Positions 56,821-64,000 of a stretch of 64,000 nt of DNA are shown piece after piece; position 1 is the first letter of the stretch, and each line of letters begins with the position of its first letter. Both the position numbers and the translations under genes were made by a program. Under the pieces are notes generated by a model. The model saw only the letters and a program-made list of their open reading frames with translations, was not told where the DNA came from and ran no database searches. The stretch is from Streptomyces diacarni. GTDB lineage: Bacteria; Actinomycetota; Actinomycetes; Streptomycetales; Streptomycetaceae. The DNA lies in the NCBI RefSeq assembly GCF_003323715.1, contig NZ_QOIN01000028.1:404436-468435 (forward strand), given 5' to 3'.

Positions 56821-57560
56821 CGCCGCTCCCCGAACCGGTGCCGCACGCCCCCCTTGTTGTCGCCGCTGACGTAGGTGGCGCCTTCGCCCTCCAGGTGCGG
56901 CTGGTGCACGTGCTGAGCCGCAGGGCCGGTGTTGAGTGGGCCGTGCGCGTCGCGGATCACCGTGGAGGTGACGCCTCCGGTGATGTCGCGGGCCTGGATG
57001 TGGCCGTCACCGTCGCCCGTGACCGTGTTGGCGGTGCCGCCGTCACCGACCGGGTGTTCGCAGGGTTCGGCAGCGCCGTCTTCCTCCAGACCCGGGACCA
57101 GCTCCGAGAGCACCTCGGCGATCCTGCCGAGATCCGTCGACGCCTGCTGGTGGTCGTAGCGCAGGGACTGCACGTAGGCGAGCCGGGCCAGCGGCTGGGG
57201 GAGCGTCGCGGCCTTGAGGCGTTCCGTCCGGCGCCCGATGAGTACGGGAACGACCAGCGTTCCCTCCGAAAGGGCTTCCAGGATCTCCTTGCGCACCCAG
57301 TCCTCGGCGTCATCGAGCGCCCTGCATCCGGGGCGGGCCGGATCGGGGGCGTCCAGCCAGCCGGGGCCGATCAGGGCGAGGAGGGCGTCGCTGCGGCGGA
57401 CACCGGCGAGCAACTCGTCCGGGTAGAGCTGCCCAGGCCGAATGGACTCGCTCGCCCGGAAGACCAACCCTTCGCCGAAGCGGTGCGACAGGTCGCGGGC
57501 GATGGTGGTGGCGGCCTGCTCACCGTCGCCGGTGCGGTAGTTGACGAAGACATGCGGCAT
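56817..57560 (-). CDS. TIR-domain protein
   Basis: The 247-residue protein has an N-terminal TIR domain (about 1-135). It shows HVFVNYRTGDGEQAA (strand A and box 1), VFRASESIRPGQ (BB loop), DALLALIGPGWL (strand C) and DWVRKEILEAL, where E92 sits at the position of the NAD-cleaving glutamate of TIR enzymes. The C-terminal region (about 165-247) is Gly/Thr/Asp-rich and contains DAHGPLNTGP, also found in the next protein. Many bacterial TIR proteins destroy NAD or make signal nucleotides after phage sensing. The ATG at 57560 follows AAGGAGCC; a longer frame upstream overlaps the regulator gene. It is second in the four-gene operon. Confidence 0.85.
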   Translation of the reverse strand: MPHVFVNYRTGDGEQAATTIARDLSHRFGEGLVFRASESIRPGQLYPDELLAGVRRSDALLALIGPGWLDAPDPARPGCRALDDAEDWVRKEILEALSEGTLVVPVLIGRRTERLKAATLPQPLARLAYVQSLRYDHQQASTDLGRIAEVLSELVPGLEEDGAAEPCEHPVGDGGTANTVTGDGDGHIQARDITGGVTSTVIRDAHGPLNTGPAAQHVHQPHLEGEGATYVSGDNKGGVRHRFGERR

Positions 57561-57601
57561 GGCGGCTCCTTGTCGGGGTCGGAACGTGGGGCGAAGGCGG
57601 G

Positions 57602-58888
57602 TCAGATGTGGGTGGCCAGCCACGGAGCGAGCTCGCTCGCTGACCGGGTGGGGTGGCGCCGCAGGACGTGTGCGAGGCGGCGCAGGTCGGTCCTGATCGT
57701 CGCGGAGGCGACCGAGTCCGTCGCCGCTGTGAGGGTCTGGACGAGCGCGCAGGCGTGGTCGACCTCGCCCGCGGCGGCGTGCGCGAGCGCCCGCCGTATG
57801 CCGTACCTGGCCTGCGACCTGAGCGCGTGCGGGGGAAGCGCGGCCGTCTGGCGGTCCAGCACCTGCGCGGCCTCGGCGGGCAGCCCGAGGTCGTACAGAC
57901 ACCAACCGGTGATCATGGAGACCGGGTCGGCCAATGTGCTGCTGCCGATGACCGGGGTCCTGGCCCGCGCGTCCTCGTCAGCCGACCTGGCGGCCGACGC
58001 GAGCAGTTCCCTGGCCGCGTCCAGATCGCGCATGCACGAGCGGCGGTCACCCGCCAGCGCGTGCCCCTGCGCCTCGCGCTGCGCCGCCAGCCCGCGCACC
58101 CGGTCACTCCCGGCCAGCCGCCGCGCCCGGCGGGCCAGTTCGACCGTCTGTGCCGCGTCGCCACGGTAGAGGGTGACCAGCGCGCGACGTACCAGCGCGT
58201 ACGCGGCCAGCCCGTGATCGCCGCCCTCCTCGGCGAGTTCCACCGCGCGGTCCGTCCACCACAGGGCGCCACGCTCGTCACCGGTCTCCTGGACGAGCCA
58301 GCCGATGTACTCGGCATAGCGGGACGCCAGTGACAGCAGCCCATTCCTGGAGCTGAGGTCGGCCTGGTGCGCCAGCGAACGCAGCGTGTGCGTCTGCGCG
58401 ATGAGCGGCGGGAGGACCAGGTGCGGGCCCGCGCTCTGGCCCAGTGAGCGGTAGTGGGCGAACAGGGAGCGTGCCGTGCGCAGGACCGTGCTGCTGTCGG
58501 TCCGGGGCGCCGGCCGTCCCAGTGGAACGACCGAGGCGGCACCAGCCGCCACCACGCTTCTGCGGGGCACGGACTCGAAAGAGGCGTCGCCCGTGGGATC
58601 GAGACGCATCAGCCAGGTCTCACCTTCGTCGGAAACGGGCTCGGGAGTCGGACTCGAAAGAGTGAAGGAGGGAGCGGAAGCCGCCAGCCTCCCGTCCGCG
58701 TCCAGCGCCGTGTCGCAGAGCCGGGCCAGCTGGGCTGACGGGGCCTTGAGGCCTCGCTCGACCTTGCTCAACTGGCTCTTGCTGTAGTGGACGAGAGCGC
58801 TGAGCTGGCCGAGCGTGAACCCTCTGGCGAGGCGCAGCCGACGGAGTTCTGGTCCGAATCCGAGCGGCTGCCGGGGCTGCTGGAGCAC
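57602..58888 (-). CDS. XRE-family regulator with TPR-like C-terminal region
   Basis: The 428-residue protein has an N-terminal XRE helix-turn-helix (LRRLRLARGFTLGQLSALVHYSKSQLSKVERG, about 15-50). After a linker come helical repeats resembling tetratricopeptide units (about 130-425), as in many Streptomyces signal-responsive regulators that bind peptides or partner proteins. It begins at a GTG after GGAGG and lies 41 bp upstream of the TIR gene in the same direction, so it probably heads the operon and controls it. A half-copy of the TetR operator (CTCACTCC, 58906-58913) lies in its upstream region. Confidence 0.88.
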   Translation of the reverse strand: MLQQPRQPLGFGPELRRLRLARGFTLGQLSALVHYSKSQLSKVERGLKAPSAQLARLCDTALDADGRLAASAPSFTLSSPTPEPVSDEGETWLMRLDPTGDASFESVPRRSVVAAGAASVVPLGRPAPRTDSSTVLRTARSLFAHYRSLGQSAGPHLVLPPLIAQTHTLRSLAHQADLSSRNGLLSLASRYAEYIGWLVQETGDERGALWWTDRAVELAEEGGDHGLAAYALVRRALVTLYRGDAAQTVELARRARRLAGSDRVRGLAAQREAQGHALAGDRRSCMRDLDAARELLASAARSADEDARARTPVIGSSTLADPVSMITGWCLYDLGLPAEAAQVLDRQTAALPPHALRSQARYGIRRALAHAAAGEVDHACALVQTLTAATDSVASATIRTDLRRLAHVLRRHPTRSASELAPWLATHI

Positions 58889-59048
58889 TGCTGACCTCCG
58901 TGTCTCTCACTCCGGGCGGGTGCCCCTCGCCGCACTCAGCTTGGGGGCGCGCTCACCCGGCCAACAAGGCGTGGGGGCCGTTTCCCGTTTCCCCCTGCGG
59001 AGCAGGCAACCGCAATCGCGGTGCCGCGTCGAGACCGCCCGCACGGCA

Positions 59049-59096
59049 GGAGTGAGCACTCACTCCTTGACGGAGTGAGTGCTCACTCCGTATGCT
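59049..59096 (+). promoter_or_regulatory. tetR promoter with twin palindromic operators
   Basis: Operators GGAGTGAG-CA-CTCACTCC (59049-59066) and GGAGTGAG-TG-CTCACTCC (59073-59090) are exact reverse complements of each other, and each has perfect 8-bp half-sites. The -35 TTGACG (59067-59072) lies between them and the -10 TATGCT (59091-59096) follows the second after an 18-bp spacer. A bound repressor would occupy the whole promoter. Confidence 0.88.
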
Positions 59097-59102
59097 CGGT
59101 GC

Positions 59103-59753
59103 ATGAACGAACCACAGGCGAGGCGCAGGGCGCCCGCGATGGACCCGGAGCAGCGGCGCGCGATGATCGTGGCGGCGGCACTCCCGCTCGTTGTCGAGTA
59201 CGGACCACTGGTGACGACCGCGAAGATCGCCCGCGCGGCCGGAATCGGCGAGGGCACCCTCTTCCGCGTCTTCACCGACAAGGAGGCGCTGCTCGCCGCC
59301 TGCCTGGAAGAGGCGCTGCGGCCCGACGACACCCTCGCGCACCTCGAAGGCATCTCCCTCGACCAGCCGCTGCCGGACCGACTCACTCAGGCAGCGGAAG
59401 TCATGCGGGGCCACATGAACCGGATAGGGGATGTCGCCGGAGCCCTCGCCTCCGTCGGCAAGGCGGCGAGGCCGGCCGCCCCCGAGGCCGCAGGCCCCGA
59501 GGAGGCCGGGAGCCGACGCGAGGCCGGGCTGGCCGCCCCCCGCGCCGCGCTCACCTCGCTCTTCGAGCCGGACCGCGCGGCGCTGCGCATGGCACCCGAA
59601 CGGCTCGCCGACACCTTCCAGCTGCTGCTGATGAGCGCGGGACGCTCCGGCGCCCCCCACCCTGTGGAGGACGCGGAGCTCGTCGATCTCTTCCTGCACG
59701 GAGCTCTCACCGCAGGTCCGAAGCGGCCGCCGGAGGAAGGCGGAGACGGATGA
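59103..59753 (+). CDS. TetR-family transcriptional regulator
   Basis: The 216-residue protein has the TetR helix-turn-helix at the N-terminus (TTAKIARAAGIGEGTLFRVFTDKEALLAACLEEAL, about 38-72) and a variable ligand-binding C-domain with no recognisable ligand motif. The ATG at 59103 lies 7 bp after the -10 hexamer, so the mRNA is probably leaderless. The in-frame upstream ATG at 59079 lies inside the promoter. Strong self-repression is expected from the twin operators. Its stop codon overlaps the next small gene. The regulated pathway is unclear because no transporter or enzyme gene follows. Confidence 0.92.
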   Translation: MNEPQARRRAPAMDPEQRRAMIVAAALPLVVEYGPLVTTAKIARAAGIGEGTLFRVFTDKEALLAACLEEALRPDDTLAHLEGISLDQPLPDRLTQAAEVMRGHMNRIGDVAGALASVGKAARPAAPEAAGPEEAGSRREAGLAAPRAALTSLFEPDRAALRMAPERLADTFQLLLMSAGRSGAPHPVEDAELVDLFLHGALTAGPKRPPEEGGDG

Positions 59754-60085
59754 GCGGCGCGGCCGGGCGCGCCGGCGAACCCCATGACGCGTTCAACGGC
59801 CCCCGACGCCCTCCTTCTCCGCACCGGCCGCACGAAGCCGGTGCTGCCGGCGGGGGCCGGGCACCCGACGCGACCACCCTCGGCCACGTGACCCGCGTGA
59901 CGGGCACCCTGGGCGGTCTCCTTGCCCCAGCCGTTCTTCTGCCACTCGTGGTGTGGCTCCCCGTGGCCTTCCCTCGGGCCGCTGGACGTGCTCGCCGGAG
60001 GCCGGCCGCGCACCGACGCGAGAGGCGACCGGCACGAGGACGAGCGGGCGAGTCCGTGACGAGACGAAAGGGAACTGAACCGTGA
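59750..60085 (+). CDS. Small hypothetical protein with one hydrophobic segment
   Basis: The 111-residue frame starts at an ATG overlapping the tetR stop codon (ATGA). It encodes a disordered Pro/His/Arg N-terminus, one hydrophobic stretch (LGGLLAPAVLLPLVVWLPVAF, about 52-72) and a strongly basic tail. I recognise no family. The coupling to tetR suggests a real gene, but it could be a decayed remnant of a larger membrane protein normally paired with the regulator. Confidence 0.45.
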   Translation: MSGAAGRAGEPHDAFNGPRRPPSPHRPHEAGAAGGGRAPDATTLGHVTRVTGTLGGLLAPAVLLPLVVWLPVAFPRAAGRARRRPAAHRRERRPARGRAGESVTRRKGTEP

Positions 60086-60179
60086 TGTTCAGGACTGCCA
60101 CCGGCGTGGCGCAGCGCAGCAGCCCCGGGCCGGATCGACAACCGGCCACCGGCTTCGGGCCGTCTGCGAAACTGAGCCG

Positions 60180-62357
60180 GTGAGCAGGGACAACGGCGGG
60201 CCGGAGGACAGGAGCGAGCAGTCGCAGCAGCCCGAACAGGCCGAGCAGCTTGCCCTCATCCGGGAGACGGTCCGCGAGCACAAGGCCCGGCCGCCCAGGG
60301 CGAAACCCCGCACCTGGCGGGGCGCCGAGCTCGCCACGCGGTTGCCGGTGGCGCGCGTGCTGGTCGACAAAGGGCTCGTCCACCTCGACCGGTTCTTCGA
60401 CTACGCCGTGCCCGCGGCGATGGACGAGGAGGCCCAGCCGGGCGTGCGCGTCCGGGTGCGGTTCGGCGCGGGAGAACGGGAAGGACGCCGCGAAGGCGGC
60501 GGCCTCATCAACGGATTCATCGTGGAGCGCCGGGCCGACTCCGACTTCACGGGACGGCTCGCTCCCCTCGCACAGGTCCTCTCACCCGAACCCGTCCTCA
60601 CCCCCGAGCTGCTCCAGCTGTGCCGCTCGGTCGCGGACCGCTACGCGGGGTCGCTGGCCGACGTGGTCCAACTGGCCGTCCCACCGCGACGCGCGCGAGC
60701 CGAGAAGCAGGCTTCGCCGCGCCGCCCACCCAGGCCGCAGTCCCCGGAGCCCGGCGGCTGGTCCCGCTACCCGCACGGCCCCGCCTTCCTGCAGGCGCTC
60801 ACCGACAAGTCCGCGCCGCGCGCGGTGTGGACGGCCCTGCCGGGCCCCCGCGACTGGGCCGACGAACTGGCTCGCGCCATGGCCACCACCCTCGCGACCG
60901 GGCGCGGCGCACTGGCCGTGCTGCCCGAGGGCAAGTCGGCCGCCCGGGTGGACGCGGCACTCACCGCGCTCGTCGGCGAGGGGCAGCACGTGCTGTTGAC
61001 CGCCGACGCCGGCCCCGAACCCCGGTACCGCCGGTGGCTGGCCGTCAGCCGCGGCGCGGTGCGCGCGGTCGTCGGCACCAGAGCGGCGATGTTCGCGCCG
61101 GTGCGCCGCCTGGGCCTGGCCGCGATCTGGGAGGACGGCGACTCCGGGCACAGCGAGGAGCGTGCCCCGCAGCCGCACGCCCGGGAGGTGCTGCTGCAGC
61201 GGGCCGTGACCGAAGGCGCGGCGTTCCTGCTCGGGGCGCACGGCTGCACGGTGGAGGCGGCGCAGTTGGTGGAGTCCGGATTCGCCCGCCCGCTGGCCGC
61301 CGACCGTGACACGGTGCGGGCCGTCATGCCCCGGGTCCGCACGGCCGGCGAGGGCGACGAGGGGCGCGACCCGGCCGCCCGCAGCGCCCGGCTCCCCAGT
61401 CTCGCCTGGCGCACCGCGCGGGACGCGCTGGAGCACGGACCGGTGCTGGTCCAGGTGCCGCGCCGTGGATATGTGCCGAGGCTGGTGTGCGAGCGGTGTC
61501 GGGAGCCGGCCCGCTGTGCCCACTGTTCGGGGCCGCTGGAGGCGTCGGGGGAGGGCACGGCGCTGCGCTGCGGCTGGTGTGCGCGCGAGACCCCGCAGTG
61601 GCGCTGCCCCATGTGCGCGGGCACACGGTTGCGCGGCAGCGTCATCGGGGCCCGGCGCACGGCGGAGGAGCTGGGGCGGGCCTTCCCCTCGGTGCCGGTG
61701 CGGACTTCCGGTGGCGAGCACGTGCTGGAGTCGGTGCCGGCGCGCCCGGCACTCGTGGTCGCCACCCCGGGGGCCGAGCCGGTGCCGGAGGGCGAGGACG
61801 GGTATGCGGCCGCCCTGTTGCTGGACGGCTGGGCGTTGCTGGGACGGCCGGACCTGCGTGCGGGCGAGGAGGCGCTGCGCCGCTGGCTGGGTGCCGCCTC
61901 ACTGGTGCGTCCGCAGGGCGAGGGCGGCAGCGTGGTGCTCGTCGCCGAGGAGTCGATGCGCCCGGTCCAGGCTCTGGTGCGTTGGGACCCGGCCGGGCAC
62001 GCGCTGCGGGAGCTCGCCGACCGGGCCGAGCTGGGCTTTCCCCCCGTCTCCCGGATGGCGGCGGTCACCGGCCCGCCCGAGGCGGTCGCCGCGTTGCTGG
62101 ATTCAGCTCGGGAATCCGGACTGCCGGCAGGGGCTCAGGTGCTGGGCCCTGTGCCCCTGCCGGTACCGGCCTCCGGGCGACCGCGAAGCCCTGGTGATCC
62201 GCCGCCGGGCCAACTCTGGGAGCGCGCGCTGGTCCGCGTGCCGCAGGGCAGCGGCGCCACGCTGGCAGTGTCGTTGAAAACCGCTCTGGCGGGGCGGCTG
62301 GCACGCAGGGAGGGCGCGGTGCCGCATGTGCGGGTCGACCCGGTGGACATCGGCTGA
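60180..62357 (+). CDS. priA: PriA-like primosomal protein N', ATPase motifs missing
   Basis: PriA normally reloads the replicative helicase at broken forks. The 725-residue protein keeps the N-terminal 3'-DNA-binding domain (VARVLVDKGLVHLDRFFDYAVP) and the zinc-binding cysteines (CERCREPARCAHC, CGWCAR, CPMC, about 438-480). It lacks a Walker A lysine loop: the expected region reads ALPGPRDWADELARAMATTL. The DEAH box is replaced by WEDGD. This is the actinobacterial type thought to be helicase-inactive. The GTG start at 60180 is preceded by weak GAGCCG. In S. coelicolor it directly follows metK, by recollection. Confidence 0.9.
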   Translation: MSRDNGGPEDRSEQSQQPEQAEQLALIRETVREHKARPPRAKPRTWRGAELATRLPVARVLVDKGLVHLDRFFDYAVPAAMDEEAQPGVRVRVRFGAGEREGRREGGGLINGFIVERRADSDFTGRLAPLAQVLSPEPVLTPELLQLCRSVADRYAGSLADVVQLAVPPRRARAEKQASPRRPPRPQSPEPGGWSRYPHGPAFLQALTDKSAPRAVWTALPGPRDWADELARAMATTLATGRGALAVLPEGKSAARVDAALTALVGEGQHVLLTADAGPEPRYRRWLAVSRGAVRAVVGTRAAMFAPVRRLGLAAIWEDGDSGHSEERAPQPHAREVLLQRAVTEGAAFLLGAHGCTVEAAQLVESGFARPLAADRDTVRAVMPRVRTAGEGDEGRDPAARSARLPSLAWRTARDALEHGPVLVQVPRRGYVPRLVCERCREPARCAHCSGPLEASGEGTALRCGWCARETPQWRCPMCAGTRLRGSVIGARRTAEELGRAFPSVPVRTSGGEHVLESVPARPALVVATPGAEPVPEGEDGYAAALLLDGWALLGRPDLRAGEEALRRWLGAASLVRPQGEGGSVVLVAEESMRPVQALVRWDPAGHALRELADRAELGFPPVSRMAAVTGPPEAVAALLDSARESGLPAGAQVLGPVPLPVPASGRPRSPGDPPPGQLWERALVRVPQGSGATLAVSLKTALAGRLARREGAVPHVRVDPVDIG

Positions 62358-62404
62358 GGCGGGCGCTCTGTCGGAAGCCGAGAGCGCGCTGTCGGAGTCC
62401 TGGA

Positions 62405-62590
62405 GCGGCCCGGCCATCTCGCGTTGGCATGCGTGTCGATGCGCCCGGGCGCGACCGAGTGCGCCGTGATGCTGCGGGCGCACAGCTCCTTGGCGAGTTT
62501 GCGGGTGCGGTTGTCCGGGGCGCCCTTGGTGGGTGCCGTAGAGATGGCCTCCGCCACCGTGGGGCCGGGCGGGTAGTCGGCGCAGCGCGG
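62405..62590 (-). pseudogene. Remnant of a short-chain dehydrogenase/reductase
   Basis: On the minus strand, TAPTKGAPDNRTRKLAKELC followed by ARSITAHSVAPGRIDTH matches the conserved segment of SDR enzymes around the active-site YxxxK and the following helix and strand. Thr replaces the catalytic Tyr, the N-terminal Rossmann part is absent, and the frame does not continue as an SDR on either side. I read it as a decayed gene. The rest of 62358-62895 holds nothing else I can assign. Confidence 0.65.
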
Positions 62591-62895
62591 GGGCCCGGCG
62601 CATGGGAGCCGGCGCCGGTAGTGCCCCTGGCCGTATCCGGCGTGTCTGCCGCCGCCCGCGCTGCTTCTGCGCCGGCGGTTGCCCGCCGGTCCCTCGGCTC
62701 CGGGATGGTGTGCTCGATCCGGCGTCTTCGCAGCCAACTGCGGTTGCGGCGGGAGCCCGCGGGGGCGGGCGGCCCTGTCGCTCACGGCGCGCGGGCCGGC
62801 TCCTGCGAGCCGCACGGCAGGGTGGTTCTGGGTCCACCCCTGCGGGGGTGCTGGACCGCTGGTGGGCCGAACGGGCCGTTCATAGCGTCGAGTTC

Positions 62896-63894
62896 ATGGT
62901 GGATGACACGAATGCGGAACGGAAAAGTGCCACCCGGCGGACGGCGCTGCGTGGGCTGGGACTCGCGGCGGGAGGCATGGCGCTGGCCACCGGGCTCGGA
63001 ACCTCACCGGCCGCGGCGGCCCCGCGTCGCGGGCTTGGAACTTACGTGCTGGTGCACGGTACCCACAGCGCCGGCGCGTTCTGGATGCCGCTTGCGCGGG
63101 AACTGGTGCTGCGCGGCCACCGTGTCGTCATGGTGGACCAGCCGCGGCACGGTGCGGAGGCTTTCGTGGCGGAGTCGTACCAGCGGCAGGACCTCACAGC
63201 GATGGCGGTCGAGCCCTCCCCGCTGAAGGGCCTCGGGCTGGACGACTACGAGGCGCGCGTCACGGGCATCGTGCGGCAGGCCGCACGGAACGGCCCGGTG
63301 GTGCTGGTCGGGCACAGTCTGGGTGGCGTGTCGGTCAGCCGTGTCGGCGACGCTGTCCCGCATCTGCTTCACCACATCTGCTACATGGCGGCCTTCTGTC
63401 CAAGCCGCGTCCTGCCCACGGCGGACGCCTGCACGGCGGCACCCGAGAACGCGAACGCCGTCAGCCCGGTGGAGCTGACGGTGGGTGACCCGGACCGGCT
63501 CGGGGTTTTGCGGCTGAACTTCCGTACGGGTGTCAGCGGTGAGTTGGCCCTCCTGAAGGAGATGATCTGCGCGGACTACCCCGACGCCGACTTCCGCCGG
63601 ATACTGGCCGGCATGCAGACCGACGAGCCCGTCGCCGCCTATGCGGGCCGAGCGGTCGGCCGGGCCGGCAGTTGGGGACGTCTTCCCCGCACGTACCTGC
63701 GCTTCGGCAGGGACCGTACGATCGCCACCGCGCTCCAGGACAGAATGATCGCGGAAGCCGACGCGTCCACACCCGGCAACAGCTTCCGCGTGCACGATTT
63801 CCCCGGGGCGTCACACGTCGGCCCTCTGGATCCCACCCCGGTCGCGGACGTCCTGGACACGCTCGCCGGGCAGGGGGGGCTAGGCCGTTTCTGA
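62896..63894 (+). CDS. Tat-exported alpha/beta hydrolase (esterase-like)
   Basis: The 332-residue protein has a twin-arginine signal peptide (ATRRTALRGLGLAAGGMALATG) ending near TSPAAAA at about residue 40. An alpha/beta hydrolase follows with the oxyanion-hole LVHGTHSAGAFW, nucleophile S141 in VGHSLGGVS, and the catalytic His in PGASHVGPL. It resembles plant-type hydroxynitrile-lyase/esterase and salicylate-esterase relatives; the substrate is unknown. The ATG at 62896 is chosen because it places the Tat motif at the N-terminus. The last few codons may come from the flanking IS end. It has no operon partner. Confidence 0.85.
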   Translation: MVDDTNAERKSATRRTALRGLGLAAGGMALATGLGTSPAAAAPRRGLGTYVLVHGTHSAGAFWMPLARELVLRGHRVVMVDQPRHGAEAFVAESYQRQDLTAMAVEPSPLKGLGLDDYEARVTGIVRQAARNGPVVLVGHSLGGVSVSRVGDAVPHLLHHICYMAAFCPSRVLPTADACTAAPENANAVSPVELTVGDPDRLGVLRLNFRTGVSGELALLKEMICADYPDADFRRILAGMQTDEPVAAYAGRAVGRAGSWGRLPRTYLRFGRDRTIATALQDRMIAEADASTPGNSFRVHDFPGASHVGPLDPTPVADVLDTLAGQGGLGRF

Positions 63895-63939
63895 TGGCTC
63901 TTGGTGATGGATCGGTGTGGTGCTGGGCAGGTGTCCTGC

Positions 63940-64000
63940 ATGGTGCGACGGCATGAGCTGAGTGATGCGCAGTGGCTGAAGATCGAGCCGTTATTGCCGG
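63940..64000 (+). mobile_element. Start of an IS5-type transposase gene (cut by window end)
   Basis: The last 61 bases encode MVRRHELSDAQWLKIEPLLP, the N-terminal signature of IS5-family (DUF4096) transposases. The left end of the insertion sequence probably lies between 63878 and 63895, just inside the end of the hydrolase gene. The inverted repeat cannot be confirmed without the right end. Confidence 0.8.

Noticed and set aside
59021..59749. Upstream extension of the 59750-60085 reading frame
   Set aside because: It overlaps the whole tetR gene and reads as Arg/Gly/Ala out-of-frame sequence; only the part after the tetR stop codon is plausible.
62429..63226. Plus-strand 265-codon frame over the SDR remnant and hydrolase start
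   Set aside because: Out of frame with the Tat hydrolase and without motifs.

Overview
The window is high-GC DNA (about 70% or more by eye) with GTG, TTG and ATG starts, start/stop-overlapping operons, and a gene order and gene content (bldD, the sIHF-type nucleoid protein, actinobacterial EF-P, a displaced rpsD, ATPase-dead PriA) that point to Streptomyces or a very close relative. From memory, the order matches the S. coelicolor core-chromosome segment running from the pimA/pdxS region down to metK and priA. That is synteny from recollection, not from a search.

Layout. 1-5982: end of a glycosyltransferase, a membrane protein, PLP synthase (pdxS, pdxT), yebC, and ruvC-ruvA-ruvB. 6030-13230: Sec auxiliary genes (yajC, secD, secF), apt, and the long RelA/SpoT ppGpp enzyme. 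13504-15711: two minus-strand genes (DUF349 protein, membrane-anchored cyclophilin). 15919-20116: MBL hydrolase, hisS, VKOR-type protein, rarA. 20103-22372 (minus): a PAS/SpoIIE phosphatase and a DUF2470 protein; the latter and rpsD share a short intergenic region holding an iron box. 22428-29464: rpsD, two small membrane-associated genes, alaS, ruvX, mltG. 29480-33259: shikimate genes aroE, aroC, aroK, aroB. 33480-36902: a P-loop protein with a Pro/Gln tail, a metal-site-degenerate M24 peptidase homologue, efp, nusB. 37154-37654 (minus): bldD with two BldD boxes upstream. 37894-48300: the pyrimidine cluster pyrR-pyrB-pyrC-(membrane gene)-carA-carB-pyrD-pyrF, preceded by a PyrR-binding leader. 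48551-52829: sIHF, gmk, rpoZ, coaBC, metK.

Between metK and priA, which I remember as neighbours in S. coelicolor, lies about 6.9 kb of accessory DNA (about 53050-60100). It begins with an 18-bp perfect hairpin and a 7-bp microsatellite. Next is a roughly 163-nt RNA candidate (53313-53475) that folds as a closed, circularly permuted tRNA mimic with paired termini: T-arm, then a capped acceptor stem, then D-arm. That is the architecture of bacterial Y RNAs (YrlA) or of a permuted tRNA precursor. Converging on it is a four-gene minus-strand operon: XRE/TPR regulator, TIR-domain protein, a large protein with a degenerate P-loop, and a two-TM protein. I read this as a possible immune/conflict system. 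The island closes with a TetR regulator whose promoter is apparently leaderless and carries twin operators.

After priA the expected core genes do not follow. There is a decayed short-chain dehydrogenase on the minus strand, a Tat-exported alpha/beta hydrolase, and the start of an IS5-type transposase running off the end, so the right edge looks rearranged.

The most unusual signals are the tRNA-mimic RNA, the TIR operon beside it, the iron box facing rpsD, the TetR operator layout, and the pseudo-aminopeptidase.
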